Of a DNA stretch of 5,198 nt, positions 1 to 5,198 are shown one piece after another. Each line of letters begins with the position of its first letter. Within the stretch, counting starts at the first letter, position 1. The position numbers and the translations under genes are program-made. The notes beneath the pieces were generated by a model. It saw only the letters and a list, made by a program, of their open reading frames with translations. It was not told the origin of the DNA and searched no databases. This DNA comes from Actinomycetes bacterium (GTDB lineage: Bacteria > Actinomycetota > Acidimicrobiia > Acidimicrobiales > Acidimicrobiaceae), in the NCBI GenBank assembly GCA_021823045.1, contig JAKAPB010000181.1, positions 1 through 5,198 on the forward strand. Reading direction: 5' to 3'.

Positions 1-1
1 G

Positions 2-2263
2 CGGAAGGAGCTGGCCCAGGGGAAGTGGTCCGATTTAGCGACCATGGAGTCGATGACTAATCTTTCCGATTGGTTCATTGCGACCTTAGCTCAGGACATA
101 CCGGGGATTTCCGTGTTGGCGGTTGGTGGATACGGGCGGTGCGAACTTGGTCCCTACTCCGACCTAGATGTCCTGGTAGTGCATGAAAAAAAGCAGGCAC
201 CTGAAGTGGTAACAAGGTCTTTGTGGTACCCAATATGGGATTCAAAGGTTTCTTTGGATTATTCGGTCCGGAATATTTCGGAGGCAATGCGTGCGGCGGC
301 CGAGGACCCCAGGGTGCTAATTGGACTGTTGGATGCCAGGTTCATCTGTGGAAATGCCGACCTTGCCAAGGAGCTGAGTGAGAAGATTTTTAAGCGATTC
401 CGGACAAGGGCCGCCCAGTATATCGGCATCTTCCTCGAGCAGGCGGAGGAGCGCCGCTTAGCTTCGGGTGAACTCGCCTTCTTGTTGGAGCCCGATCTTA
501 AAGAGGCCCGGGGTGGTTTGCGAGATTTGGTGAACCTGACCCACCTTTTAACCCTCGAAGAATCGCAGCAAAGTGGGAGTGGTTTTCTCATTCACTGCAA
601 TCGATTTTTACTGAGCAGTAGAAATCTTGCGCAACGATCTGCTGGCAAGCCAGACAATCGTCTGCTTCTGCAGGACCAGGATTCCATAGCTGAAATTATG
701 GGTCTCTCTGGGGGAGACGAACTGATGTCAAAGGTCTCCGAGGCCGGAAGATTTGTCTCCCGTTCCCTGAACGAGCTTCGAGGAGTAGGGGGACGGCGTG
801 GATCCCGGCGTCGGATTTTGCTACCTTATAGCGACGTTCCGGCGGGTACGTATCGGCAGGGTGGAAAGATCTACCTAGACGAAGCGTTGCTCGATAAACC
901 AGACGCGAAATTAGTTTTGGAGGTAGCCGCACTTTCGCAGACAACGGGCCTTTTGATCGCACCCGAAGCTATGCGATACTTTGCGGATAAGGTTGAGCCT
1001 TGGACCTCCAAGTGGGATGCTTCGGCAATGGGGGCATTGGTAGCGCTTCTTAGCGGTGGCCACACTCTGATAGGAGCCACGGAGCGCCTGGACCATTATG
1101 GATTACTTGAAAAGATCATCCCGGAATGGGCGAGGGTTAGAGGGCTGCCGCAGCGAAACGCCTATCACACCTTCACCGTGGATCGGCATCTAGTTGAAAC
1201 GGCGGTGGCCGCCGGAGGCCTAAGAAGGCATGTCAAGCGTCCGGACCTTTTGGTCATTGCCGCCCTCTTGCACGACATAGGTAAGGGTCAAGGAGGCGAC
1301 CACAGTCGCATAGGAGCCGAGATAACTGAAGGAATTGTCTCAAGGATCGGACTCTGTGAATACGACGCTCGGGTGGTAGTCCGATTAGTTAGAAATCACT
1401 TGCTACTCGCAGATACGGCAACTCGGCGAGACATAAGGGATCCAGCGGTGATAAAGATGGTGGCCGAGGCCGTCGGCGACCAACTTAGCTTGGACTTGTT
1501 GTTGGCGCTAACCAAGGCAGACGCTCAGGCGACGGGTCACTTGGCGTGGTCCGACTGGAAGGCAGAGCTTGTAGAGCAGCTATACAGATCAGTTTCTGAG
1601 TATCTCGAGACAGGTGAGGCAAATTTCTTCGATGAGTTCCCCGATTCGCTCGGCCTCGAGTTGATGGCACAGTTCAATGGTGAATTGATTATCAAGTCCG
1701 CAGGCGAAGAGGTTTGGGTGATCGCAAGCGATCAGGTTGGACTGCTGTCCAAGGTCACCGGTGCGTTGTCATTGCTTGGACTGAATGTTATAAGGGCAGA
1801 GGTTTACTCTGAATCTGGAGTCGCCCTCGAGCACCTTAGGGTCGTAGCGCCACAATCTCGTGAGATCCGATGGTCTCGGTTTAGAACCGAATTAGTGGCT
1901 GCTCTTTCGGACGATGGCTACCTAGAAGATAAGTTAAACGAGAAGAGACGGAGTCTTCGGAATCGCAGGAAGGTGGCAGAGTCGGCTCAGATAAGCCCTC
2001 GAGTGAAAGTTGAGAGCGAAATGGGATCTCGACATTTGATGGTCGAAGTATGCGGACCCGACTCCTTTGGCCTTATTCACCGCTTGACGGCGACTTTGGC
2101 ATCTTTCGGTATGGATATCCTTCGGGCAAACCTGGTTACCATTGGTGACGACGTTGTAGATACCTTCTATGCACTTGGATCAGGAGAGCGGGGGCTAAAT
2201 CTCCCCAGCGATCTGCAACTCCTAGAGGAAGGTCTCATTAGTGCCCTAGTCGACGCCAGCTAG
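2..2263 (+). CDS. glnD: [Protein-PII] uridylyltransferase / uridylyl-removing enzyme GlnD, 5' end probably cut by the window
   Basis: GlnD is the cytoplasmic nitrogen sensor that uridylylates (in some actinobacteria adenylylates) the PII protein when glutamine is low and removes the group when it is high. Numbered from the ATG at 44, the sequence shows a nucleotidyltransferase motif GGYGR at 28-32 with SDLD at 39-42 (metal-binding aspartates D40 and D42) and the family motif EPDLKEARGGLRDL at 149-162. An HD phosphohydrolase domain follows, with H375, the VDRH motif ending at H382, H410-D411 in LLHDIGKG, H420 in GDHS and H452 in RNHLLL. Two ACT domains, which bind glutamine, lie at about 556-630 and 663-735. 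All key residues look intact, so both activities are expected. The frame is open to base 2, and the residues before M15 of that frame (RKEL...) resemble the RREL stretch of mycobacterial GlnD as I recall it. ATG 44 has no Shine-Dalgarno sequence, so I place the true start upstream. Function is near certain; the start is not. Confidence 0.95.
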   Translation, partial: RKELAQGKWSDLATMESMTNLSDWFIATLAQDIPGISVLAVGGYGRCELGPYSDLDVLVVHEKKQAPEVVTRSLWYPIWDSKVSLDYSVRNISEAMRAAAEDPRVLIGLLDARFICGNADLAKELSEKIFKRFRTRAAQYIGIFLEQAEERRLASGELAFLLEPDLKEARGGLRDLVNLTHLLTLEESQQSGSGFLIHCNRFLLSSRNLAQRSAGKPDNRLLLQDQDSIAEIMGLSGGDELMSKVSEAGRFVSRSLNELRGVGGRRGSRRRILLPYSDVPAGTYRQGGKIYLDEALLDKPDAKLVLEVAALSQTTGLLIAPEAMRYFADKVEPWTSKWDASAMGALVALLSGGHTLIGATERLDHYGLLEKIIPEWARVRGLPQRNAYHTFTVDRHLVETAVAAGGLRRHVKRPDLLVIAALLHDIGKGQGGDHSRIGAEITEGIVSRIGLCEYDARVVVRLVRNHLLLADTATRRDIRDPAVIKMVAEAVGDQLSLDLLLALTKADAQATGHLAWSDWKAELVEQLYRSVSEYLETGEANFFDEFPDSLGLELMAQFNGELIIKSAGEEVWVIASDQVGLLSKVTGALSLLGLNVIRAEVYSESGVALEHLRVVAPQSREIRWSRFRTELVAALSDDGYLEDKLNEKRRSLRNRRKVAESAQISPRVKVESEMGSRHLMVEVCGPDSFGLIHRLTATLASFGMDILRANLVTIGDDVVDTFYALGSGERGLNLPSDLQLLEEGLISALVDAS

Positions 2264-2267
2264 GGCT

Positions 2268-2299
2268 AAACACTCAATAGAGATAATGCTAGAGTGTTT
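2268..2299 (+). terminator. Hairpin just after glnD, possible U-less terminator
   Basis: A perfect 8-bp inverted repeat, AAACACTC (2268-2275) and GAGTGTTT (2292-2299), encloses a 16-nt loop and begins four bases after the glnD stop. A competing hairpin, TAGAGT (2290-2295) with ACTCTA (2304-2309), shares its right arm. No T-tract follows and the stem is AT-rich, so it is not a classical intrinsic terminator. Its position directly after the stop is the main reason to consider a role in ending or stabilising the glnD transcript. It could also be an operator. Confidence 0.4.
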
Positions 2300-2439
2300 C
2301 ACTACTCTAATTGACCTGTTCAAGTGGGTTATTTGTTCTATTTGACCTTCGTGGTTACCAGAGTTCGGCGGTGTGCACTTTGGGTGAATGGCGTAACGGC
2401 TTGGCGTTCTGAACCGACGCTGACTTGACGACAGAGATT

Positions 2440-2474
2440 CCACAACCTTCGACAACTAACGGCACGAGTTGTGG
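2440..2474. repeat. 7-bp inverted repeat, possible hairpin
   Basis: CCACAAC (2440-2446) and GTTGTGG (2468-2474) are perfect reverse complements separated by 21 bases. The palindrome GTCGAC follows at 2476-2481, and its GTCGA could alternatively pair with TCGAC at 2449-2453 inside the loop. It may form a stem in the leader RNA of the downstream gene or be a spaced protein-binding site. A chance repeat of this size is possible. Confidence 0.35.
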
Positions 2475-2490
2475 GGTCGACGAAACTATT

Positions 2491-2513
2491 TGGTTCATAA
2501 TGAATACGAACCA
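2491..2513. promoter_or_regulatory. Overlapping palindromes, candidate operator upstream of the alpha-galactosidase gene
   Basis: TGGTTC (2491-2496) and GAACCA (2508-2513) form a perfect 6-bp inverted repeat with an 11-bp spacer. A second perfect palindrome, TTCATAATGAA (2494-2504, odd centre), overlaps it but is not concentric. The size and arm spacing suit a dimeric helix-turn-helix repressor. The site lies about 100-120 bp before the likely start codon, where an operator or activator site for a sugar gene would be expected. The regulator itself is not in the window and the assignment is inferred from symmetry alone. Confidence 0.4.
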
Positions 2514-2609
2514 GCACCTTCAAAGGCAGATAAGGCCATCGGAGTTTGCTAAGTTTCATTTGGGTTCTCAAGGTTGGCTCTAAAGCGGTGGGCGCAATCT
2601 AGCGCAGGT

Positions 2610-4004
2610 ATGCGGAGGATCGAGCTAACAGGGGGAGTGACTGCAAAGATGGCCCAAGGATCAACGAGTTTTACCCGTGTTGGCGAGGTCCTCATCGACC
2701 CGACACGGGCAACGGTCTTTGAACTGGGATGGCAGTCCTGGAGTCCGGCTGGCAGTTATGCGGCTCTAGCCACTTCGGCCCGCCCTCGTCGCCAGATCTG
2801 GCAGGTCATGTCATTTAGGCCTGAGGTGGTTCCACCGGCCGAGGGTTTCCAGAGCGAAGGTGTGATTAGTATCGATCCTGGGAATGGTGATCCCATGACA
2901 CTCTTCGCAGGTATCGATGTAACAAAGACCGTGCCGACTATTCGTGCCGTCCTCCGGGGTGATCGACTCATCGTCTCCTCTACCGAGCCGATAGCGGTCT
3001 TTCAGTGGCCCACGGCGGCAGCACATGACGAAGCGATCGCAATTTGGGCGGATATGGTTGCCGCTGCATTTAAAGTGGGAACTATCCCTGAGCTCGCCCC
3101 TGGTTGGTGCTCATGGTATTACTACTGGAATCAGATCACCGATCGGGAGATTATCCGAGCCTCAGAGGGCCTTGCAAAACGAGAAATTCCAGCGGAGGTC
3201 GTCCAGATAGACGACGGCTGGCAGCGGGCGATTGGCGACTGGACTCCGTCGGAGCGCTTCGGTGATTTCGATCGAACGGTGCAGATACTTCTCCAAGAAG
3301 GTCGTCGGGTCGGAATTTGGCTCGCCCCGTTTATCGTCGGCTACGACAGTGAGTTCTGTCACACAAGATCCGATTGGTGTGTCCCGAACCTGTCCGCCGG
3401 ATTTAACTGGGGTGGGGAAATAGGAGTGCTTGACTTGGGGCAGGCTCGGGTGGTTCAGTACCTAGCTGAGACGGTTGAACGACTCAGGTCGAAGGGGATC
3501 GACTACTTTAAGCTCGACTATCTGTACGCAGGCGCCCTGATTCCTGAGGGCCGCTCACAACGAGAAACCATCGCTAACTATCGGTCATCCTTGTCGGCAA
3601 TTCGAGAAGCCGCCGGGCCAGATGCAACGATCATCGGTTGTGGGGCACCGCTGATTCCAAGTATCGGTCTCGTCGATGCAATGCGCATAAGCCCAGACAC
3701 TTCCCCAGGCTGGGAACCACCACTCGGAGACCTGGGTCAGCCAGGGGGACGAGCAGCGGCTCTTGGGGTCCGAGCCCGGCGAGCCCTTCATGGACGATTC
3801 TGGGTCAATGACCCTGATTGTCTCATCGTCCGACCAGAGGTTGAGCGTCGAGCGGAACTTGCTGCTACCATCGCGGCTTCAGGTGGCCTCGTCTGCTCGA
3901 GCGATCCACCGGATCGACTCGATAGCTGGGGGCTCGAGACCACCCGCCGACTGATGGTCCCCTCTTCGAGTCGACCAATCGTAGCGACTCCTCCACTCCT
4001 CTGA
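2610..4004 (+). CDS. Alpha-galactosidase, GH36 (melibiase) family, GalA-like
   Basis: It should hydrolyse terminal alpha-1,6-galactosyl bonds of melibiose- or raffinose-type sugars. There is no signal peptide or membrane segment, so it is expected to be cytoplasmic. Numbered from ATG 2610, it has an N-terminal beta domain with GWQSW at 40-44, then a TIM barrel with GWCSWYYYWN from 165, QIDDGW at 199-204 and GIWLAPF at 235-241. The nucleophile is D303 in YFKLDYLYAGA. The acid/base is D363 in MRISPDTSPGW, followed by FWVNDPDC at 397-404. The 60-residue spacing equals that of D327 and D387 in Thermotoga maritima GalA as I remember it. At 464 residues it is shorter than that enzyme (about 552), ending soon after the barrel and so lacking most of the C-terminal beta domain. 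The start is uncertain: TTG 2574 lies upstream in frame, ATG 2610 keeps the predicted first strand (RRIELTGG), and ATG 2649 has the best Shine-Dalgarno (GGGGGAG, 2631-2637, spacer 11). The paired sugar-binding gene downstream supports a role in galactoside use. Confidence 0.88.
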   Translation: MRRIELTGGVTAKMAQGSTSFTRVGEVLIDPTRATVFELGWQSWSPAGSYAALATSARPRRQIWQVMSFRPEVVPPAEGFQSEGVISIDPGNGDPMTLFAGIDVTKTVPTIRAVLRGDRLIVSSTEPIAVFQWPTAAAHDEAIAIWADMVAAAFKVGTIPELAPGWCSWYYYWNQITDREIIRASEGLAKREIPAEVVQIDDGWQRAIGDWTPSERFGDFDRTVQILLQEGRRVGIWLAPFIVGYDSEFCHTRSDWCVPNLSAGFNWGGEIGVLDLGQARVVQYLAETVERLRSKGIDYFKLDYLYAGALIPEGRSQRETIANYRSSLSAIREAAGPDATIIGCGAPLIPSIGLVDAMRISPDTSPGWEPPLGDLGQPGGRAAALGVRARRALHGRFWVNDPDCLIVRPEVERRAELAATIAASGGLVCSSDPPDRLDSWGLETTRRLMVPSSSRPIVATPPLL

Positions 4005-4006
4005 GC

Positions 4007-4037
4007 CAGGGCAGCGATTCAGTTCCATTAGGCCCTG
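4007..4037 (+). terminator. Hairpin immediately after the alpha-galactosidase gene
   Basis: CAGGGC (4007-4012) and GCCCTG (4032-4037) are a perfect 6-bp inverted repeat with a 19-nt loop, starting two bases after the TGA stop. A weaker 4-bp pair, ATGC (4038-4041) with GCAT (4050-4053), adjoins it. No U-tract follows, so an intrinsic terminator is only a possibility. A second inverted repeat, TGAGCC (4086-4091) with GGCTCA (4113-4118), lies further downstream. Confidence 0.35.
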
Positions 4038-4085
4038 ATGCAACTAGAGGCATGAAGGGTTCGTTTCGGCCGGAGTACCCCAAAT

Positions 4086-4118
4086 TGAGCCCCGACAAAT
4101 AAATCACTTAATGGCTCA
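4086..4118. repeat. 6-bp inverted repeat with AT-rich loop
   Basis: TGAGCC (4086-4091) and GGCTCA (4113-4118) are perfect reverse complements around a 21-base AT-rich spacer. The repeat lies in the middle of the non-coding gap, between the hairpin after the alpha-galactosidase gene and the palindromes before the binding-protein gene. It could be a second transcript-end hairpin. There is no T-tract after it, and chance is not excluded. Confidence 0.3.
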
Positions 4119-4129
4119 CCCCTCTGAAC

Positions 4130-4141
4130 AGCAAATTTGCT
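4130..4141. promoter_or_regulatory. 12-bp perfect palindrome, candidate operator
   Basis: AGCAAATTTGCT is a gap-free 12-bp palindrome located about 150 bp upstream of the sugar-binding protein start. It lacks the central CG typical of LacI-family operators, so the binding family cannot be named from it. A TGAAC motif abuts its left edge (4125-4129), matching half-sites seen elsewhere in the two intergenic regions. Its place before a sugar-uptake gene suggests a regulator site. Confidence 0.4.
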
Positions 4142-4163
4142 ATCGAGGTGGCACAAGTGTGTT

Positions 4164-4177
4164 AAAAGTTCACTTTT
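4164..4177. promoter_or_regulatory. 14-bp inverted repeat, candidate operator
   Basis: AAAAGT (4164-4169) and ACTTTT (4172-4177) form a perfect 6-bp inverted repeat around a TC centre. Part of it, AAAGTTCAC (4165-4173), recurs in reverse complement as GTGAACTTT at 4254-4262, so two related sites may flank the promoter of the binding-protein gene. Two related sites on either side of a promoter would be compatible with repression by looping, but this is inference from sequence only. Confidence 0.4.
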
Positions 4178-4180
4178 GGG

Positions 4181-4209
4181 TTGCGATTCTGTTACTTTCG
4201 TGTTACTTT
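4181..4209 (+). promoter_or_regulatory. Weak promoter candidate for the sugar-binding protein gene
   Basis: TTGCGA (4181-4186) could serve as a -35 box and TACTTT (4204-4209) as a -10 box, with a 17-bp spacer and a TG dinucleotide one base before the -10 (extended -10). Both hexamers match the sigma-70 consensus poorly (4/6 and 3/6). Transcription from here would give a leader of about 75 nt, which includes a small hairpin AGAAG (4216-4220) with CTTCT (4228-4232). Confidence 0.25.
4190..4209. repeat. Tandem direct repeat TGTTACTTT with 11-bp period
   Basis: TGTTACTTT occurs at 4190-4198 and again at 4201-4209, separated by CG, so the copies are 11 bp apart, about one helical turn. A related ACTTTT lies at 4172, exactly two periods (22 bp) before the first copy's ACTTT at 4194. 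Such phasing puts the motifs on one face of the helix and fits tandem activator or repressor half-sites. Each copy also contains TGTTACTTT, which resembles an extended -10 element. Confidence 0.5.
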
Positions 4210-4253
4210 TTGTCGAGAAGTAGATCGCTTCTGTGCGTTTCTTGGAGTTTTTT

Positions 4254-4262
4254 GTGAACTTT
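4254..4262. repeat. GTGAACTTT, inverted partner of 4165-4173
   Basis: This 9-mer is the exact reverse complement of AAAGTTCAC at 4165-4173. The 80 bases between the two arms hold the tandem repeats and the promoter candidate. It lies about 30 bp before the start codon, a place where a bound repressor could block transcription or initiation. The distance is too large for an obvious RNA hairpin role. Confidence 0.35.
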
Positions 4263-4280
4263 GGGAACGACACTCTTCTT

Positions 4281-4286
4281 AGGGGG
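4281..4286 (+). promoter_or_regulatory. Shine-Dalgarno site AGGGGG before GTG 4292
   Basis: AGGGGG sits five bases upstream of the GTG at 4292 and is the clearest ribosome binding site in the window. It decides the start of the sugar-binding protein, since the frame from there gives a textbook lipoprotein signal peptide at once. Confidence 0.7.
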
Positions 4287-4291
4287 TAATC

Positions 4292-5198
4292 GTGGGGGAT
4301 CTGTTCGGGCGACGACCGCGCCTTAAGGTGCAGTCGGTCATTATTAAGTCGTTGCTATTTGTCGGTCTATCTGGAGCACTTGCGGCCTGTGGGTCATCGA
4401 GTGGTTCGTCGAGCACTGCGACGACAGCGAGCTCTTCGGCCGCCACGTCGGCGCAGAAGGTCAACTTGACATTTTGGTCCTGGGTGCCGGGGATCTCGGC
4501 ATCGGTTAACCTCTGGAACAGCACCCACCCCAACATCCACGTCACGCTGAATGAGACGACTTCGGGTGCTGCAGGGACGTATGCAAAGATGTTCAGCGCA
4601 CTCCAAGCCGGAAACGCGCCTGACCTCGGTCAAGTGGAGTACCCACTTCTGCCAAATTTTGAACACGTGAACGGGCTTGTCAACCTGTCACAATATGGAG
4701 CGAATAGTTATAAGAGCGACTTCGTACCCTGGACTTGGAGCCAAGCTTCACTTGGAGGTTCGGTGTACGCCATACCACAGGACACCGGCCCGATGGGTCT
4801 GTTCTACCGTGCTGACCTCTTTACAAAGTATGGGCTAACGGTCCCGACTACCTGGGCGCAGTATCTCGCCGATGCCCAGAAGCTACATCAGGAGAATCCG
4901 AACGCATATATCGCCGCATTTCCCGCTACCGATTCGGGCTGGTTCTCGGGCCTAGCATGGCAGGCGGGGGCGAAGTGGTTCGGAATAAAGGGGAATTCAT
5001 GGACCGTCAATCTGTCTGATCCAGCGACGATCAAGGTGGCTAACTTCTGGCAGCAGTTGATCAATCAGGGACTGGTAAAGGTGGAGCCGGACTTTGCGAA
5101 TGGCTGGTACAAGGACCTATCTAACGGTACATTGCTCACCTGGCCGACGGCGGTCTGGGGCGAGAACACACTGGTCACCAATGCATCATCAGATCGGA
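4292..5198 (+). CDS. ABC transporter sugar-binding lipoprotein (solute-binding protein family 1), 3' end cut by the window
   Basis: This is the extracytoplasmic, lipid-anchored receptor of a carbohydrate ABC importer (CUT1 type), which delivers sugar to a pair of membrane permeases. The GTG start follows AGGGGG by five bases. The N-terminus is MGDLFGRRPRLK (basic), then a hydrophobic stretch at 16-32 and the lipobox LAAC at 30-33, with C33 as the lipidated residue. A Ser/Thr/Ala-rich linker covers 34-54. The mature fold begins near 56 with VNLTFWSWVPG, and family-typical segments follow: a TYAKMFSALQAGNAPDLGQVEY block and IPQDTGPMGLFYRADLF from 161. A stretch rich in tryptophan (SGWFSGLAWQAGAKWF) probably contributes to sugar stacking. 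The frame stays open through 302 codons to the edge, where roughly 120-150 residues of the usual length remain. The upstream alpha-galactosidase suggests alpha-galactosides as cargo, but the sequence alone does not set the substrate. Permease genes are expected next. Confidence 0.9.
   Translation, partial: MGDLFGRRPRLKVQSVIIKSLLFVGLSGALAACGSSSGSSSTATTASSSAATSAQKVNLTFWSWVPGISASVNLWNSTHPNIHVTLNETTSGAAGTYAKMFSALQAGNAPDLGQVEYPLLPNFEHVNGLVNLSQYGANSYKSDFVPWTWSQASLGGSVYAIPQDTGPMGLFYRADLFTKYGLTVPTTWAQYLADAQKLHQENPNAYIAAFPATDSGWFSGLAWQAGAKWFGIKGNSWTVNLSDPATIKVANFWQQLINQGLVKVEPDFANGWYKDLSNGTLLTWPTAVWGENTLVTNASSDR

Larger units (their letters stand above)
2264..2609. other. Intergenic region between glnD and the alpha-galactosidase gene
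   Basis: This 346-bp stretch holds no credible gene on either strand: the open frames are short, lack ribosome binding sites and resemble no family I know. It contains the hairpin at 2268-2299, a short palindrome GTTCTGAAC at 2406-2414, an inverted repeat at 2440-2474 and an operator-like site at 2491-2513. The promoter of the alpha-galactosidase gene should lie here, but I cannot find a convincing -35/-10 pair. CATAAT at 2496-2501 resembles a -10 element but has no good -35 at the right distance. The length and the hairpin argue against co-transcription with glnD. Confidence 0.6.
4005..4291. other. Intergenic regulatory region before the sugar-binding protein gene
   Basis: This 287-bp gap has no supported gene. 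It divides into a 5' half with transcript-end hairpins (4007-4037 and 4086-4118) and a T-rich 3' half with palindromes, phased direct repeats, a weak promoter and the ribosome binding site. The arrangement suggests that the binding-protein gene has its own regulated promoter and is not simply read through from the alpha-galactosidase gene. A 48-codon open frame (4111-4257) runs across it but has no ribosome binding site. Confidence 0.6.

Noticed and set aside
259..591. 110-codon open frame on the minus strand inside glnD
   Set aside because: It lies wholly antisense to a conserved GlnD region, has low-complexity Ser/Arg/Ala composition and resembles no family; it is a shadow of the real gene.
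2311..2347. Two TTGACC hexamers (2311-2316 and 2342-2347) as -35 boxes
   Set aside because: Neither has a -10-like hexamer 16-18 bp downstream, and they lie far from the next start codon.
3025..3423. Alternative + strand frames inside the alpha-galactosidase gene (3025-3210 and 3232-3423)
   Set aside because: They overlap the conserved catalytic barrel in another frame and show no domain of their own.
4052..4102. 16-codon frame starting ATG AAG as a leader peptide
   Set aside because: Too short, with AGAGG only one base from the ATG, no run of regulatory codons and no attenuator structure tied to it.
4394..4666. 90-codon open frame on the minus strand within the sugar-binding protein gene
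   Set aside because: Arg-rich with no recognisable motif and antisense to a well-supported lipoprotein gene that has a Shine-Dalgarno sequence and a lipobox.
1..5198. Mobile element, CRISPR array, tRNA or rRNA
   Set aside because: No transposase, no regularly spaced repeats of CRISPR length, no cloverleaf-like sequence and no terminal inverted repeats with target duplication were seen on either strand.

Overview
The window looks like an ordinary stretch of actinobacterial chromosome, read entirely on the + strand. By eye the G+C content is moderate (about the mid-50s percent, not counted), and codons such as TTA are used freely, so it is not a high-GC Streptomyces-type genome. The GlnD protein has the mycobacterial style of layout, and the solute-binding lipoprotein is of a type common in Actinobacteria. 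A moderate-GC lineage such as Acidimicrobiia would fit, but that is a guess.

Layout. (1) From the left edge to 2263 lies most of glnD, the PII uridylyltransferase/uridylyl-removing enzyme, with nucleotidyltransferase, HD and two ACT domains. Its reading frame is open to the left edge, so the true start is probably outside the window. (2) 2264-2609 is non-coding. It starts with a hairpin immediately after the glnD stop and holds several inverted repeats, including an operator-like site at 2491-2513. (3) 2610-4004 encodes a GH36-type alpha-galactosidase with both catalytic aspartates recognisable. It is shorter at the C-terminus than the Thermotoga maritima GalA that it resembles. (4) 4005-4291 is non-coding and rich in repeats: a hairpin after the stop, a 12-bp perfect palindrome, a 9-bp tandem repeat with an 11-bp period, a widely spaced inverted repeat pair and a weak promoter candidate. 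(5) 4292 to the right edge is the 5' part of a secreted sugar-binding lipoprotein of an ABC importer. It has a strong Shine-Dalgarno sequence, a lipobox and no stop before the window ends.

How the genes may work together. The binding protein and the alpha-galactosidase plausibly form the start of an alpha-galactoside uptake and hydrolysis locus: substrate captured outside the membrane, imported, and cleaved by a cytoplasmic enzyme that shows no signal peptide. The permease genes would be expected just beyond the right edge. glnD belongs to nitrogen sensing and is probably only a neighbour, because about 350 bp and a possible terminator separate it from the sugar genes.

I see no mobile element, CRISPR array, RNA gene or clear novel system. 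The most interesting unexplained material is the set of palindromes and phased repeats in the two intergenic regions, which may be operators for a sugar regulator encoded elsewhere.
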